Positions 9,050-18,203 of a stretch of DNA of 64,000 nucleotides are shown piece by piece. Positions within the stretch are counted from its first letter, which is position 1. Each line of letters begins with the position of its first letter. Source of the DNA: Actinacidiphila glaucinigra (lineage in GTDB: Bacteria > Actinomycetota > Actinomycetes > Streptomycetales > Streptomycetaceae). A program made the translations under genes and the position numbers. A model generated the notes under the pieces. It saw nothing but the letters and a program-made list of their open reading frames with translations. It was not told the DNA's origin and did not search any database. Location: contig NZ_FZOF01000016.1 of assembly GCF_900188405.1 (NCBI RefSeq), positions 119,987-183,986 of the forward strand, written 5' to 3'.

Positions 9050-11221
9050 TCAGCCCGCGACCGGGTCCAGCATGCGGCTCCGCTCGCCACTCCACGAGAT
9101 CGCCAGCGCGTCACGAGCCCGCGTGCAGGCTACGAACAGCAGACAGTGCTCGGCCAGCAGATCCGCCTGGTGCTGCACGGAATCCACTTCGGCGGGGGTC
9201 ACCTGCGGGGCGAAGGGCAGCACGCTGGACGTCACGCCCACAACGGCCACGCAACGGAACTCCAGCCCCTTCATCGCGTGCATGGTGGCCACTCGCACCC
9301 CCGACACGTCCGGCCCCGGATCGTCCTTCACCGCGACCGCCGGAATGCGCTCCCGTCGCAGGCGGGTGATCACCGCGTCGACGAGAGTGTTGAACCGGGC
9401 GCACACCGCCACCTCGGACGGCTTGACACCGTCCTGCTCGATCCAGGTCCGGATCTGCTCGACCAGTGCCCGCAATTCCTCGTCCTGGCTGGCGTATCCG
9501 CGGGCCACCGGCACGCGGCCGTGCAGCTGGGAGCGGTAGCCCCGGAGCGAATCCCGCCCACCGTCATCGTCGTCGTCTTCACCGAGCCGGCCCACGGGCT
9601 GACCGTCGAGGAGGGACGCGGACCAACGCAGGATCTCCTCCGTGCTGCGGTAGTTGATCCGCAGCCGGGACGTGCGTCCCCGCACGTTGATACCCAGCGA
9701 ACGCAGCGAGACGCGGGAATCGTAGATGCGCTGATGGGGATCTCCGACGATGAAGATGTCGTCGGACTGGGGAGCCACGCAGGCGCGCAGCACCCGCCAC
9801 TGGGCCGGGTGGAGGTCCTGGGCCTCGTCCACGACGACGTGGCGGTACCGCGGCCCGCTCTCGGCCAGGATCCCGGCCGCCTGGTCGCACAGCTGCGTGT
9901 ACGTGGCCGAGTCGCGCGAGGCGAGGTCCGTCGTGAACCGTTCCATGACACGCCACAGCCGGGCCCTCTGCACCCGCCCCACCTGAGTACCGCGCCCCCT
10001 CCGTACGCAGCGCAGATACTCCTCGGGTGTACGCAGCCCCTGCGCCAGGACGACGTTGCGGAACTCCTGGGAGAGGAACCGCTCTGTCCAGGGCAGGTCC
10101 TCGCGTGCGATGGCGCGCGTCCAGGCGCTCTTCTCGGCGGGGGAGGAAAGGGGCTTCAACGAGCTGCCACGTGCCTCTCGGACGACCCGGGCAGCGAGTG
10201 AATCCACCGTCGTGACCTCGACTTGGTCCAGCAGATGCGCATCCGCGTCACCGAGCAGGAGCGCCAGGTTGTCGCGCAGGGCTGCCGCCATGGCGTTCGT
10301 GAAGGTGGTCAGCAGAATTCGCTCGCCTTCACGGCCAGTGCGCAGCAGATGCCGGACCCGGTGCAGGGCGACGACCGTCTTGCCGGTGCCGGGGCCACCG
10401 GTGACCTGTGCGGGTCCGTTGAAACCGGGGTGGTAGGCGTACCGGCGCTGGGCGGGGTGGAGGAAGATGCGCCAACGGGTGAGGTCCTCGCTGAGGATCC
10501 GCTCCAGTTCCCCGGGGCCCGTCACTTCCACGATGCGGTTGGGCGTGTTGAGAATGGCTTCGCTGAGGGTCACCGTCGGACGATCCTCGGCGCTGCGCAC
10601 GGTCTGCCCCCGTGGGGCGATCAGTTGCTCCCAGACTTCCTGGGCCGAGTACTTCGCTGCCAGGAACTCCAGCACCTCGTACTGGTCGGCGGGCATCATG
10701 GGCGGCGCCATGACCGAGAGATCGTCGGCCGTGACGCAGACGCGTGCCAGGCGCAGAACCTGGTCGTCGATGCCGAGGTCACGCAGCACGGTGTCGGAGT
10801 GCTCTTCGAAGAGGCGGGCCGGGGTGGTGACAGCCTTCGTTTCGAAGTAGGTCTCCATCTGTTCCAGGGCATCGACGTTGCGCACCTCCAGGCCTCCGGT
10901 GGCACCGTTGACCGAGTAGACCCGCTTGCACGCCCAATTGATCGCCTCGTCGTGCGGGGCGACCCGAAGGAGCGTGAACAGCTCGCTGCCGTCGTCGGGG
11001 GCCAGGAGAACCCCCCGGTAGAACTTGGTGACACGTATCGTGCGAATCCGGGGGTCGCGCGCCCCTGTGAGCTTCTCCAGGTGCATGCCCTTGCTGGCAT
11101 GGAGCTGGGGGACGGTCATGCTCCGGAACATCTGGATCGCGTCGTTGACTTCCTTCTGCACGGGTTTCTGCAGCGAGATCAGATCCGCGACGAAGTCTTC
11201 GGAGAGTGCGAGTCGGGGCAT
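9050..11221 (-). CDS. UvrD-like SF1 helicase with N-terminal RelE/ParE-like domain
   Basis: 723 residues. Seen: residues 1-100 have the RelE-fold pattern (LHASKGMHLEKL, IRTIRVTKFYRGVLL, then HDEAINWACKRV). The SF1A core follows: Walker A GGPGTGKTV near 273, VVVDEAQD near 458, GDPHQRIYDSR, and motif VI FVACTRARDAL near the C-terminus. Known: actinobacterial and proteobacterial islands carry UvrD/Rep-type helicases with such an N-terminal toxin-like fold; there is no catalytic evidence here that it cleaves mRNA, and no adjacent antitoxin. It is transcribed divergently from drmA across a 180-bp gap that holds the shared palindrome, and converges on the giant helicase. Inferred: a 3'-5' DNA translocase in the same defence regulon. 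ATG 11221 is the natural start since the RelE fold begins at once. Confidence 0.88.
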   Translation of the reverse strand: MPRLALSEDFVADLISLQKPVQKEVNDAIQMFRSMTVPQLHASKGMHLEKLTGARDPRIRTIRVTKFYRGVLLAPDDGSELFTLLRVAPHDEAINWACKRVYSVNGATGGLEVRNVDALEQMETYFETKAVTTPARLFEEHSDTVLRDLGIDDQVLRLARVCVTADDLSVMAPPMMPADQYEVLEFLAAKYSAQEVWEQLIAPRGQTVRSAEDRPTVTLSEAILNTPNRIVEVTGPGELERILSEDLTRWRIFLHPAQRRYAYHPGFNGPAQVTGGPGTGKTVVALHRVRHLLRTGREGERILLTTFTNAMAAALRDNLALLLGDADAHLLDQVEVTTVDSLAARVVREARGSSLKPLSSPAEKSAWTRAIAREDLPWTERFLSQEFRNVVLAQGLRTPEEYLRCVRRGRGTQVGRVQRARLWRVMERFTTDLASRDSATYTQLCDQAAGILAESGPRYRHVVVDEAQDLHPAQWRVLRACVAPQSDDIFIVGDPHQRIYDSRVSLRSLGINVRGRTSRLRINYRSTEEILRWSASLLDGQPVGRLGEDDDDDGGRDSLRGYRSQLHGRVPVARGYASQDEELRALVEQIRTWIEQDGVKPSEVAVCARFNTLVDAVITRLRRERIPAVAVKDDPGPDVSGVRVATMHAMKGLEFRCVAVVGVTSSVLPFAPQVTPAEVDSVQHQADLLAEHCLLFVACTRARDALAISWSGERSRMLDPVAG

Positions 11222-11308
11222 GGGCGTCCTCGGGCCGCAAGCGGGCGGTGGTCGAGGGACAGCCTAGAGACTTGTCGCACCCATGAGCGAGGGAGTACCG
11301 CGTACTCG

Positions 11309-11337
11309 TTGTGTGAACTCAGTCAACGGTCTATATT
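11309..11337 (+). promoter_or_regulatory. drmA promoter
   Basis: TTGTGT (11309-11314), a 17-base spacer and TATATT (11332-11337) make a good sigma-70-type promoter 65 bp upstream of the drmA ATG. The 15-bp palindrome fills the spacer, the classic position for a repressor. Confidence 0.6.
11313..11327. promoter_or_regulatory. Palindromic operator-like site, copy 4
   Basis: GTGAACTCAGTCAAC, identical to the copy at 2706-2720. It overlaps the drmA promoter spacer and lies 92 bp upstream of the divergent UvrD-like gene, so a bound protein could control both directions. Confidence 0.65.
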
Positions 11338-11401
11338 TCTCGTGTTGCCGACCGTTGCCCCACGTTCGTGCCCCACCGGACCGTCCGAAAGGACCCACCG
11401 A

Positions 11402-14400
11402 ATGCCGGCCCAGCCTGCCCAGGCCGCTGTCCCGCACCCGCTCGACGAAGTGCCCCAGACGTTCCGTGCCGGGGACTCGTTCGATGTGCGGGACGGACTC
11501 GTCACCTACATCCGCCGTGATCTTCTCGGGCCCTGGGACGGCGAGACGGAGACGCTGCCGAGCGCCTCCTCCGGTCCGCGTGACCGGTATCTCGTGGGCA
11601 TGCTCGGTCCGCGGCCCCAGGCGGTCACCGCAGACCAGATCGCGGTCGTGGCCGCCCAGAGCGTGGACGGCGAGTCGGGTGACGAGCAGGAAGGCGATGA
11701 CGGCGAACCTCAGGACCGGTTGAGCCCGCAAGCCGCCGGCCACATCTGGGCTTCGTCCATGGGCCTGTCCTTCACCGTTCCCGCCTCTGTCGGCACTCTC
11801 AGCGTCCTCGTTCGCTGGGGCCGCTACACACAGTCGGAGGAAGCGACGGATCGCGGCACGATCCGCAGGGTCTGGTCCCGCGAGCCGGTCGAACATCCCG
11901 TGGACATCGACGTCACCGGCGCGGCCGAGAACACCGTCGAGCTCGAAGGCGGGGCCGTCGTCCTCGACGTGCAGGTACGGCAGCACGGGGGGCGAGCCGG
12001 CGCCGAAGACCTGCGCGTCGTCGAACTGGCCCTGGTGAACCGGCAGCAGGACAGCCGGGAAGCCCGCGACACCCACTGGCTCTTCCAGCCCGAGATCGAT
12101 GTCACGGCCTTTCCCGACGACCAGGCCGCGGTCTTCCTACCGGTCGACGACCCGCTCGATCTCGGGAACCGCGGCAATGCCCCCGAAGACCGCGAGGAGC
12201 GGCGGCTTCGCCTCCTCTACCGGGACAGCCTCAGCCACGCCAACGGGCGCAATGTCGCTGTACACGCGCAGGTCCGTGACGGCGAGCGCAACGCGCACCG
12301 CCTCACGACCACCTGGCTGCCGGAGTACGACGTCCGAGCCACCACGGCACCGACCCTCGAGGAGCAGGAACTTCTCGGTGGGCTGGAGCTCGGTATGGAC
12401 GAACTGGCCGCGCTCGCGGTGCCGGCCCGCCGGACGGAACTCAGCGCCGCGCTCGCCCCGCTCGCGGACGGCTACGGCACCTGGCTGGAGCAGCAGCGCC
12501 ACAAGGCACGCATGCTTCCGAACGACCTGCGTGAGTCAGCCGAAGCCGCCATCGAGCAGGCGCTGGAGATCTGCGACCGCATAACGCTGGGTATCGATCG
12601 GCTCGTGGCCGACGCTACGGCTCTGGAAGCCTTCCGGTTCGCCAACCGTGCCATGGCACTCCAGCGTCGCAACACCGCCATCGCCGCCGCTCGCGCCGGC
12701 CGCGAGGACGATCGCGCCTCGTACCAAGAGGCGTCGGACGAGGTCTACGCCAAGGGCAAGGACGCCGCGAGCTGGCGCCCCTTCCAGCTTGCCTTCGTCC
12801 TGCTGAACCTCGACTCCCTGACCCAGCCCGAGCACGCCCATCGCGGCACTGGCCGGGAAGCCCTCGTCGACCTGCTGTTCTTCCCGACCGGTGGTGGCAA
12901 GACCGAGGCGTATCTCGGCCTCGCCGCCTACACCTTCGCGCTACGGCGCCTGCAGGGAACGGTCGGTTCGGGAACGGAGGCACGCAGCGGTGAAGCCGGT
13001 GTGGGCGTCCTCATGCGCTACACCCTCCGTCTCCTGACCGCCCAGCAGTTCCAGCGTGCCGCCGCGCTGGTGAGCGCCTGCGAGGTGCTGCGCCGAGAGG
13101 CGTTCGCGCGGGACCCACGTTGGGGTGCCACACCGTTCCGCATCGGACTCTGGGTGGGTACCTCGGTCTCGCCCAACTGGTTCGACGAGGCCAAGGAGCA
13201 GATCGCCGACGCCAAGGAAAGCGCGAGCGACAAACACGCCCGAGTTCTGCAGCTGCTCAGCTGCCCGTGGTGCGGCACCGGACTGACGGCCCGCTCCCAC
13301 ATGGAGTACGACGAAGGTCGGCGGCGAGTCCTGTTGTACTGCCCGCGTGGTGAAGGTGAGGACCGCTGTCCGTTCTCCCGTCGTGAATCGCCGGGAGAGG
13401 GCATCCCCGTGCTGACCGTCGACGAGGAGATCTACCGGCTCGCCCCGTCCCTCCTGATCGCCACGGTGGACAAGTTCGCCCAGCTGCCCTGGAACGGGTA
13501 CGCGGGTCTTCTGTTCGGCAGGGTCACCGAGCTCTGCCCCCGCCACGGCTACCGCCACGATGACCTCGACGCCAAGACCGGATGCGGAAGCCGCCACAAC
13601 GCGAAGGGCGATCTACCCGGTGTCACCGCACAGCCCGTCACCCGTCTGCGTCCCCCGGACCTGATCATTCAGGACGAGCTCCACCTGATCTCCGGTGCGC
13701 TCGGCACCACCGTCGGCCTCTTCGAAGCCGCCGTCGATCAGCTGTGCACCTGGAACGTCACCGACTCCCGAGGACGACGCCACGAGGTCGGGCCGAAGAT
13801 CGTCGCATCGACCGCGACCACCAAGCGGGCCGCGGATCAGGTGCGCGGGGTCTTCGGCCGCAAGGTGGCGGTCTTCCCTCCGCAAGTGCTCGACGTCGGC
13901 GACACGTTCTTCTCCCGGCAAGTCGAGCTGAGTCGCGAGAACCCCGGTCGCCGCTACCTGGGCGTGTGCGCGCACGGTACCCGCCTCAAGGCCGCCGAGA
14001 TCCGGGTCGCCGAGATCCTGCTCTTGGCCGGGCAGCAGCTCTTCGACGTCTACGGCAAGCCGGCAGACCCGTACATGACGCTCGTCGGGTACTTCAACGC
14101 GACCCGGGAACTTGCAGGCATGCGGCGTTACATGGACGACGACATCACGACCCGTGTGCGCTCCAACGGCAGCCGAAAGGGCCAGGAAACGCTGGCCGAT
14201 CGCATTGTGAGCAGAGCCGGCATGCTCAGCATCCAGGAACTGACCTCGCGTATTTCCTCGGCTGACATCGGCGCGGCCCTCAAGCGGCTGGAGATCGAGT
14301 TCGATCCCGAACGGGACACCTCGGACCGACGGCGCGCATTCCTTCGAGAGTACGCGGCATCGATGAAGGAAAAGCGGGAACCCCGTGCTGCCATGACGCC

Positions 14401-15232
14401 GGCGGCCCGACAGGCCGTCGATGTCGTCCTTGCCACCTCCATGCTGCAGGTGGGTGTCGACGTCTCGCGGTTCGGTCTGATGCTCGTCGTCGGCCAGCCC
14501 AAGAACACCGCCGAGTACATCCAGGCGTCCTCGCGTGTGGGCCGTGACGCCAGGCGGCCAGGGCTCGTCGTGACCCTCTACAACTGGTCACGCCCCCGGG
14601 ACCTCGCCCACTACGAGGACTTCGAGCACTACCACGCCACGTTCTACCGACAGGTCGAAGCTCTCTCCGTCACCCCGTTCACCCGCCGCGCCCTCGACCG
14701 GGGCATCGCCGCCACCTATGTCGCCGCACTACGGCACGCGGCGTACGACACCTCTCGCAACCTCGATGCCCACCATGTCGACCTCGGCGGACCCATCGCC
14801 CAGGACGTCGAACGTCGCCTCCTCGAACGGGCCGAACGGGTGGGAGGCGAGCGGCCGCGCCAATACCTGAGCGAACGCCTGGACCGCCTGAAGGACGAAT
14901 GGCGCCGCAAACGCGACGAGAACAGTTCGGCACTCGGCTACCGCAAGGAGAAGCGCAAGACGACGATCGTGAACGGGCTTCTGAGGCGGGCGGACGGCAC
15001 CCAGTGGACCGAGCTGACCGTCGGCATGTCGATGCGCGAGACGGAGAACGAGATCAACCTCCTGCTGCCCGGCGGCGGGGCGTTCCTCGAAGAACCCTCG
15101 GGCGGCGGCCCGGACTGGAACTTCGGCGCGTCCGGCACCGATGGCGAAAGCGACCCCGACACGGCGGCCACCGTGGACAGCGACGAGTACGGGCCCACCA
15201 CGGCCGAGACGGCCAGGAAGGCACAGCAATGA
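11402..15232 (+). CDS. drmA: DISARM helicase DrmA
   Basis: 1276 residues. Seen: Walker A-like FFPTGGGKTEAYLG near residue 497; zinc-binding cysteines (SCPWCG, a CPRG...RCPF pair, then CPRHG and GCGSRH); DEAH-variant IIQDELHLISGALG near 760; and the C-terminal helicase stretch STSMLQVGVDVSRFG-type motif V with SSRVGRDARRPG (motif VI), followed by the conserved HYEDFEHYHATFYRQVE block. Known: this is the DrmA layout, the DISARM helicase that works with DrmB to load on phage DNA and block incoming genomes. ATG 11402 is chosen for the GAAAGGA Shine-Dalgarno and the promoter just upstream; the frame is open much further upstream through antisense uvrD sequence. It overlaps drmB by four bases. Confident by family pattern and gene order. 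Confidence 0.9.
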   Translation: MPAQPAQAAVPHPLDEVPQTFRAGDSFDVRDGLVTYIRRDLLGPWDGETETLPSASSGPRDRYLVGMLGPRPQAVTADQIAVVAAQSVDGESGDEQEGDDGEPQDRLSPQAAGHIWASSMGLSFTVPASVGTLSVLVRWGRYTQSEEATDRGTIRRVWSREPVEHPVDIDVTGAAENTVELEGGAVVLDVQVRQHGGRAGAEDLRVVELALVNRQQDSREARDTHWLFQPEIDVTAFPDDQAAVFLPVDDPLDLGNRGNAPEDREERRLRLLYRDSLSHANGRNVAVHAQVRDGERNAHRLTTTWLPEYDVRATTAPTLEEQELLGGLELGMDELAALAVPARRTELSAALAPLADGYGTWLEQQRHKARMLPNDLRESAEAAIEQALEICDRITLGIDRLVADATALEAFRFANRAMALQRRNTAIAAARAGREDDRASYQEASDEVYAKGKDAASWRPFQLAFVLLNLDSLTQPEHAHRGTGREALVDLLFFPTGGGKTEAYLGLAAYTFALRRLQGTVGSGTEARSGEAGVGVLMRYTLRLLTAQQFQRAAALVSACEVLRREAFARDPRWGATPFRIGLWVGTSVSPNWFDEAKEQIADAKESASDKHARVLQLLSCPWCGTGLTARSHMEYDEGRRRVLLYCPRGEGEDRCPFSRRESPGEGIPVLTVDEEIYRLAPSLLIATVDKFAQLPWNGYAGLLFGRVTELCPRHGYRHDDLDAKTGCGSRHNAKGDLPGVTAQPVTRLRPPDLIIQDELHLISGALGTTVGLFEAAVDQLCTWNVTDSRGRRHEVGPKIVASTATTKRAADQVRGVFGRKVAVFPPQVLDVGDTFFSRQVELSRENPGRRYLGVCAHGTRLKAAEIRVAEILLLAGQQLFDVYGKPADPYMTLVGYFNATRELAGMRRYMDDDITTRVRSNGSRKGQETLADRIVSRAGMLSIQELTSRISSADIGAALKRLEIEFDPERDTSDRRRAFLREYAASMKEKREPRAAMTPAARQAVDVVLATSMLQVGVDVSRFGLMLVVGQPKNTAEYIQASSRVGRDARRPGLVVTLYNWSRPRDLAHYEDFEHYHATFYRQVEALSVTPFTRRALDRGIAATYVAALRHAAYDTSRNLDAHHVDLGGPIAQDVERRLLERAERVGGERPRQYLSERLDRLKDEWRRKRDENSSALGYRKEKRKTTIVNGLLRRADGTQWTELTVGMSMRETENEINLLLPGGGAFLEEPSGGGPDWNFGASGTDGESDPDTAATVDSDEYGPTTAETARKAQQ

Positions 15233-17121
15233 GCACCCACGGCAATCGCAGGGTCGGCTCCGTACGCCCCAGCCATCTCATGTTCACCGCTGGCATCGGT
15301 TCCCTCGTCGACCTGCCGAACTTCTCGGTTCTCGTCAAGGGAACCGACTCCTGGAGCTATTCCGGCATCACCGACTACGACATCGACGAGCCCAGGCTGC
15401 GCGCCGCCGTCAACCGATCCCTCCAGCGTTATGGGCGCGGACAGATCGAGCAGTTGCGCGCCGCCCCGTGGCTGGAAGGTGGCGATACGGACCCCAGGGG
15501 CTGGGCCGCACAGGGTGTAGGCGTGCCCGTCACACCGTTTCCCCAGTGGCTCCGCTGTACCGCCTGCAATGTGCTGGCCGCTGTGGACTCCGGGGAGTTC
15601 ACCTTCGTCAACTCCAACCCGCGTACTCCGCACGAGGCGAAGTTCGTTCACGACTGTAAGCGAGGGAAACCACTCGCCGTGGCCGCCCGTTTCACACTCG
15701 TCTGTACCGCCGGTCATCTCGACGAATTTCCGTACACCGTGTACGTCCACCACGGACAGGCGTGTAGTAAGACCCCCCGTCCTAAGCTGCGCATGAAGGA
15801 CCACGGCGGCAACCAGGCCGCCAACGTCACTATCGAGTGCGTGGCTTGTGGCGAGAAGCGCAATATCCGGGAAGCGATGGGCGAGCGCGGCCGGCGCAAC
15901 CTGCCACAGTGCCGTGGACGGCACGCGCACCTCGGCACGTTCGAGGCGAAGGGTTGCGTTCAAGATGCGGTCCTGATGGTGGCCGGTGCGTCCAATCAGT
16001 GGTTCCCGCTCACACTCAGCGCGCTGGCCCTTCCCAAGGCTCCGGGTGGTGACGTCGACAAGCTCCTCGACAACCACTGGCCTGACTTGCAAATCATCGG
16101 CGACCGCGGTCAGTTCGACTTCATGGCGAGCATGCCGAAGTTCGGTTTCCTCGCGGAGTTCGACGGTGACATGGTCGTCGCGGCGATCACGGCCCGCAAA
16201 CAGGGGAGCAATGGACCGGCTCCCTCCGCGCCCGACGTCCAGGCCGATCTCTTCGGACCTGAATGGGACGCGCTGTCCGGCTCGGTGCCGCCACCCAGTG
16301 ACGACTTCGCCCTGCGGCAGGTCCCCATTCCCGTCCCTCTCAGCGATCTCTTCGGCGACGTACGCCAGGTCGAGCGGCTGCGTGAGGCGCGCGCCCTGAT
16401 CGGGTTCACCCGGCTTGACGCCCCGGATCCCGAGTCGCCGGAGATCGCCACCCGTGTCGATCTGTCCCGCGGTACGCAGAATTGGGTGCCGGCCAGCGAG
16501 GTGCGCGGAGAGGGCATCTTCCTCCGTGTACGGGACGACCTCATGGCCGAGTGGGTGACGCGAATGGAGAAGTCGCCCCAGATGGACGAGCACAAGGAGG
16601 CGTACGGCCGATTCCGTGCCAACCGCAAGTCGGACCGCATGACGAGTGACTTCGACCCTCTCCACGGCTGGCCCGGAGCGCGGTACATCGCCCTGCACAC
16701 CCTCTCCCACTTGCTGATCCGCACCATCGCTCTGGAATGCGGCTACAACTCGGCCTCGCTCGCCGAGCGGATCTATGCTGGCGACGAACAGAACCCGAGG
16801 ACGGGCATCCTCATCTACACCGCGGTTCCGGACTCCGAGGGCACCCTCGGAGGGCTGGTTTCCCTGGCCGAAGAGCGTGACTTCGACCGGATCGTCCGCC
16901 GCGCGCTGGCCGACGCCGGACACTGCTCGGCAGACCCCCTCTGCTCCGAGCGGCTGCCGCGCGACCCGGGTGACTACCTCCATGGCGCCGCATGCCACGT
17001 CTGCCTCTTCGTATCCGAGACCACATGCGAGCGTGCCAATCGGTTTTTGGACCGTCGATTCCTCGTCCCGCTCTCCGGAGACAAGGAACAGGTACTCACA
17101 CCCGTTGGTCTGCTGCCGTGA
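15229..17121 (+). CDS. drmB: DISARM protein DrmB (DUF1998)
   Basis: 630 residues, ATG 15229 inside the drmA stop (ATGA). Seen: the N-terminal VRPSHLMFTAGIGSLVDLP signature; several cysteine pairs spread through the middle (CTACN, CTAGHLDEFPY, CVACGEK); and a C-terminal DUF1998 block with HTLSHLLIR, then CHVCLFVSETTCERANRFL near residue 590. Known: DrmB carries DUF1998, forms a heterodimer with DrmA and completes the DNA-sensing core of DISARM. Neighbours: translationally coupled on both sides. No truncation; the length is typical. Confidence 0.9.
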   Translation: MSTHGNRRVGSVRPSHLMFTAGIGSLVDLPNFSVLVKGTDSWSYSGITDYDIDEPRLRAAVNRSLQRYGRGQIEQLRAAPWLEGGDTDPRGWAAQGVGVPVTPFPQWLRCTACNVLAAVDSGEFTFVNSNPRTPHEAKFVHDCKRGKPLAVAARFTLVCTAGHLDEFPYTVYVHHGQACSKTPRPKLRMKDHGGNQAANVTIECVACGEKRNIREAMGERGRRNLPQCRGRHAHLGTFEAKGCVQDAVLMVAGASNQWFPLTLSALALPKAPGGDVDKLLDNHWPDLQIIGDRGQFDFMASMPKFGFLAEFDGDMVVAAITARKQGSNGPAPSAPDVQADLFGPEWDALSGSVPPPSDDFALRQVPIPVPLSDLFGDVRQVERLREARALIGFTRLDAPDPESPEIATRVDLSRGTQNWVPASEVRGEGIFLRVRDDLMAEWVTRMEKSPQMDEHKEAYGRFRANRKSDRMTSDFDPLHGWPGARYIALHTLSHLLIRTIALECGYNSASLAERIYAGDEQNPRTGILIYTAVPDSEGTLGGLVSLAEERDFDRIVRRALADAGHCSADPLCSERLPRDPGDYLHGAACHVCLFVSETTCERANRFLDRRFLVPLSGDKEQVLTPVGLLP

Positions 17122-17882
17122 GCCGCCGCGAGTTCGAGGCCGCCGCGGAAGACGCTGTGGCGGCCCTCGGCCTCTCTCGCGGCAAGGACCTCGCCGGCCT
17201 GTTGTCTCGAGGGCGCGGCAAGGAGCGTGCCTTGGCGGAGCTGGCGACGCCCGGAGTCACGGAGGCCGTCGCGAGGCTGTACGACGCGATGACCGCGGAG
17301 TCGGTGCCTTCCACGGAGGCGGCTGCCTACTTGCGGGGCTATGTCGCCGCCATGCTGCGTGCCCGGGACAAGGTGCAGGTCCGCACGGTGTGGAGCGGGC
17401 CCTCGACACCGGCCGTTCCGGTGCGCGCGACTGCCCAAGTGCTCGTCGGCGTGATCAAAGAGGCTCGTGACGAGTTGTTGGCCATGACGTACGCGGCCCG
17501 GCCGTATCCGGCACTGACGCAGGCCCTGGCGGACGCCGCGGCGCGGGGCGTAAAGATCCATGTCGTGGTGGAGACATTGGCCGGCGCCCGTGGACTCCTC
17601 TCAGGTAGGGAACCCGCTGAGGCGTTCGCACCCGTACCCGGGTTGCGCCTGTGGCACTGGGCACGTGACGCGACCGGTCACGCTCACTCCCGACAGCACG
17701 CCAAGCTCGCGGTCGCCGACCGACGCAAGCTCTTCCTCGGCAGTGCCAACCTGACGGAGTCCGCGGCACGGCGCAATATCGAGGCGGGGGTACTCGTGAC
17801 TGGTGGTGATGCACCGCGCCGTGCGGCGGAGCACATCGTGGAACTCCAGCGCCTGGGCGTGCTCAGGCCCTATCCGGATTGA
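17118..17882 (+). CDS. drmC: DISARM phospholipase D-family protein DrmC
   Basis: 254 residues, GTG 17118 overlapping the drmB stop (GTGA). Seen: one HKD motif near residue 194 (HSRQHAKLAVADRR followed by LFLGSANLTESAARRN), the PLD signature; the rest is helical. Known: DrmC is the PLD-like third member of the DISARM core and was dispensable in the systems tested. A single HKD motif implies an obligate dimer if it is a nuclease. Last gene of the drmABC operon; none of drmD, drmE or a drmM gene follows directly. About 320 bp without a gene separate it from the next operon. Confidence 0.88.
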   Translation: MSRREFEAAAEDAVAALGLSRGKDLAGLLSRGRGKERALAELATPGVTEAVARLYDAMTAESVPSTEAAAYLRGYVAAMLRARDKVQVRTVWSGPSTPAVPVRATAQVLVGVIKEARDELLAMTYAARPYPALTQALADAAARGVKIHVVVETLAGARGLLSGREPAEAFAPVPGLRLWHWARDATGHAHSRQHAKLAVADRRKLFLGSANLTESAARRNIEAGVLVTGGDAPRRAAEHIVELQRLGVLRPYPD

Positions 17883-18203
17883 ACGGACAGGCACGTCTCT
17901 CCCTGCTCCTGGCGGCAGTGCTTCGGGTGGGGAGGACTCGCAGGCCGCCGCCAGAGGTGGGCCTTACGCGTCCCTGCGGGGACCTGGGCAGGATGACTCC
18001 GGCTGGCTCTCCTCCCTGTTCATGCCCGGTCTCCGCTGTCACCGAGATGTTCCGGACAGTGTGTTTCCGGCCACGCCTTGCGCTAGCATCGGCGCTCCGT
18101 GACCGGGAATGGGGAGTTCCCAGGACGGATGAGCAGGCGCGGTGCATGCCGATCAGGCAGTGATCGAGCCGCTGCCGCTTCGTGATCTCTCATAGGGGTG
18201 GGA
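17883..18203. other. Intergenic region, leader of the five-gene operon
   Basis: No convincing gene. A TAGCAT hexamer near 18084 could be a -10 for the operon starting at 18204, but no good -35 precedes it. A 5-bp GTCCC/GGGAC hairpin near 17970 could be a weak terminator for drmABC. Frames open here lack a Shine-Dalgarno and any recognisable protein. Confidence 0.4.
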
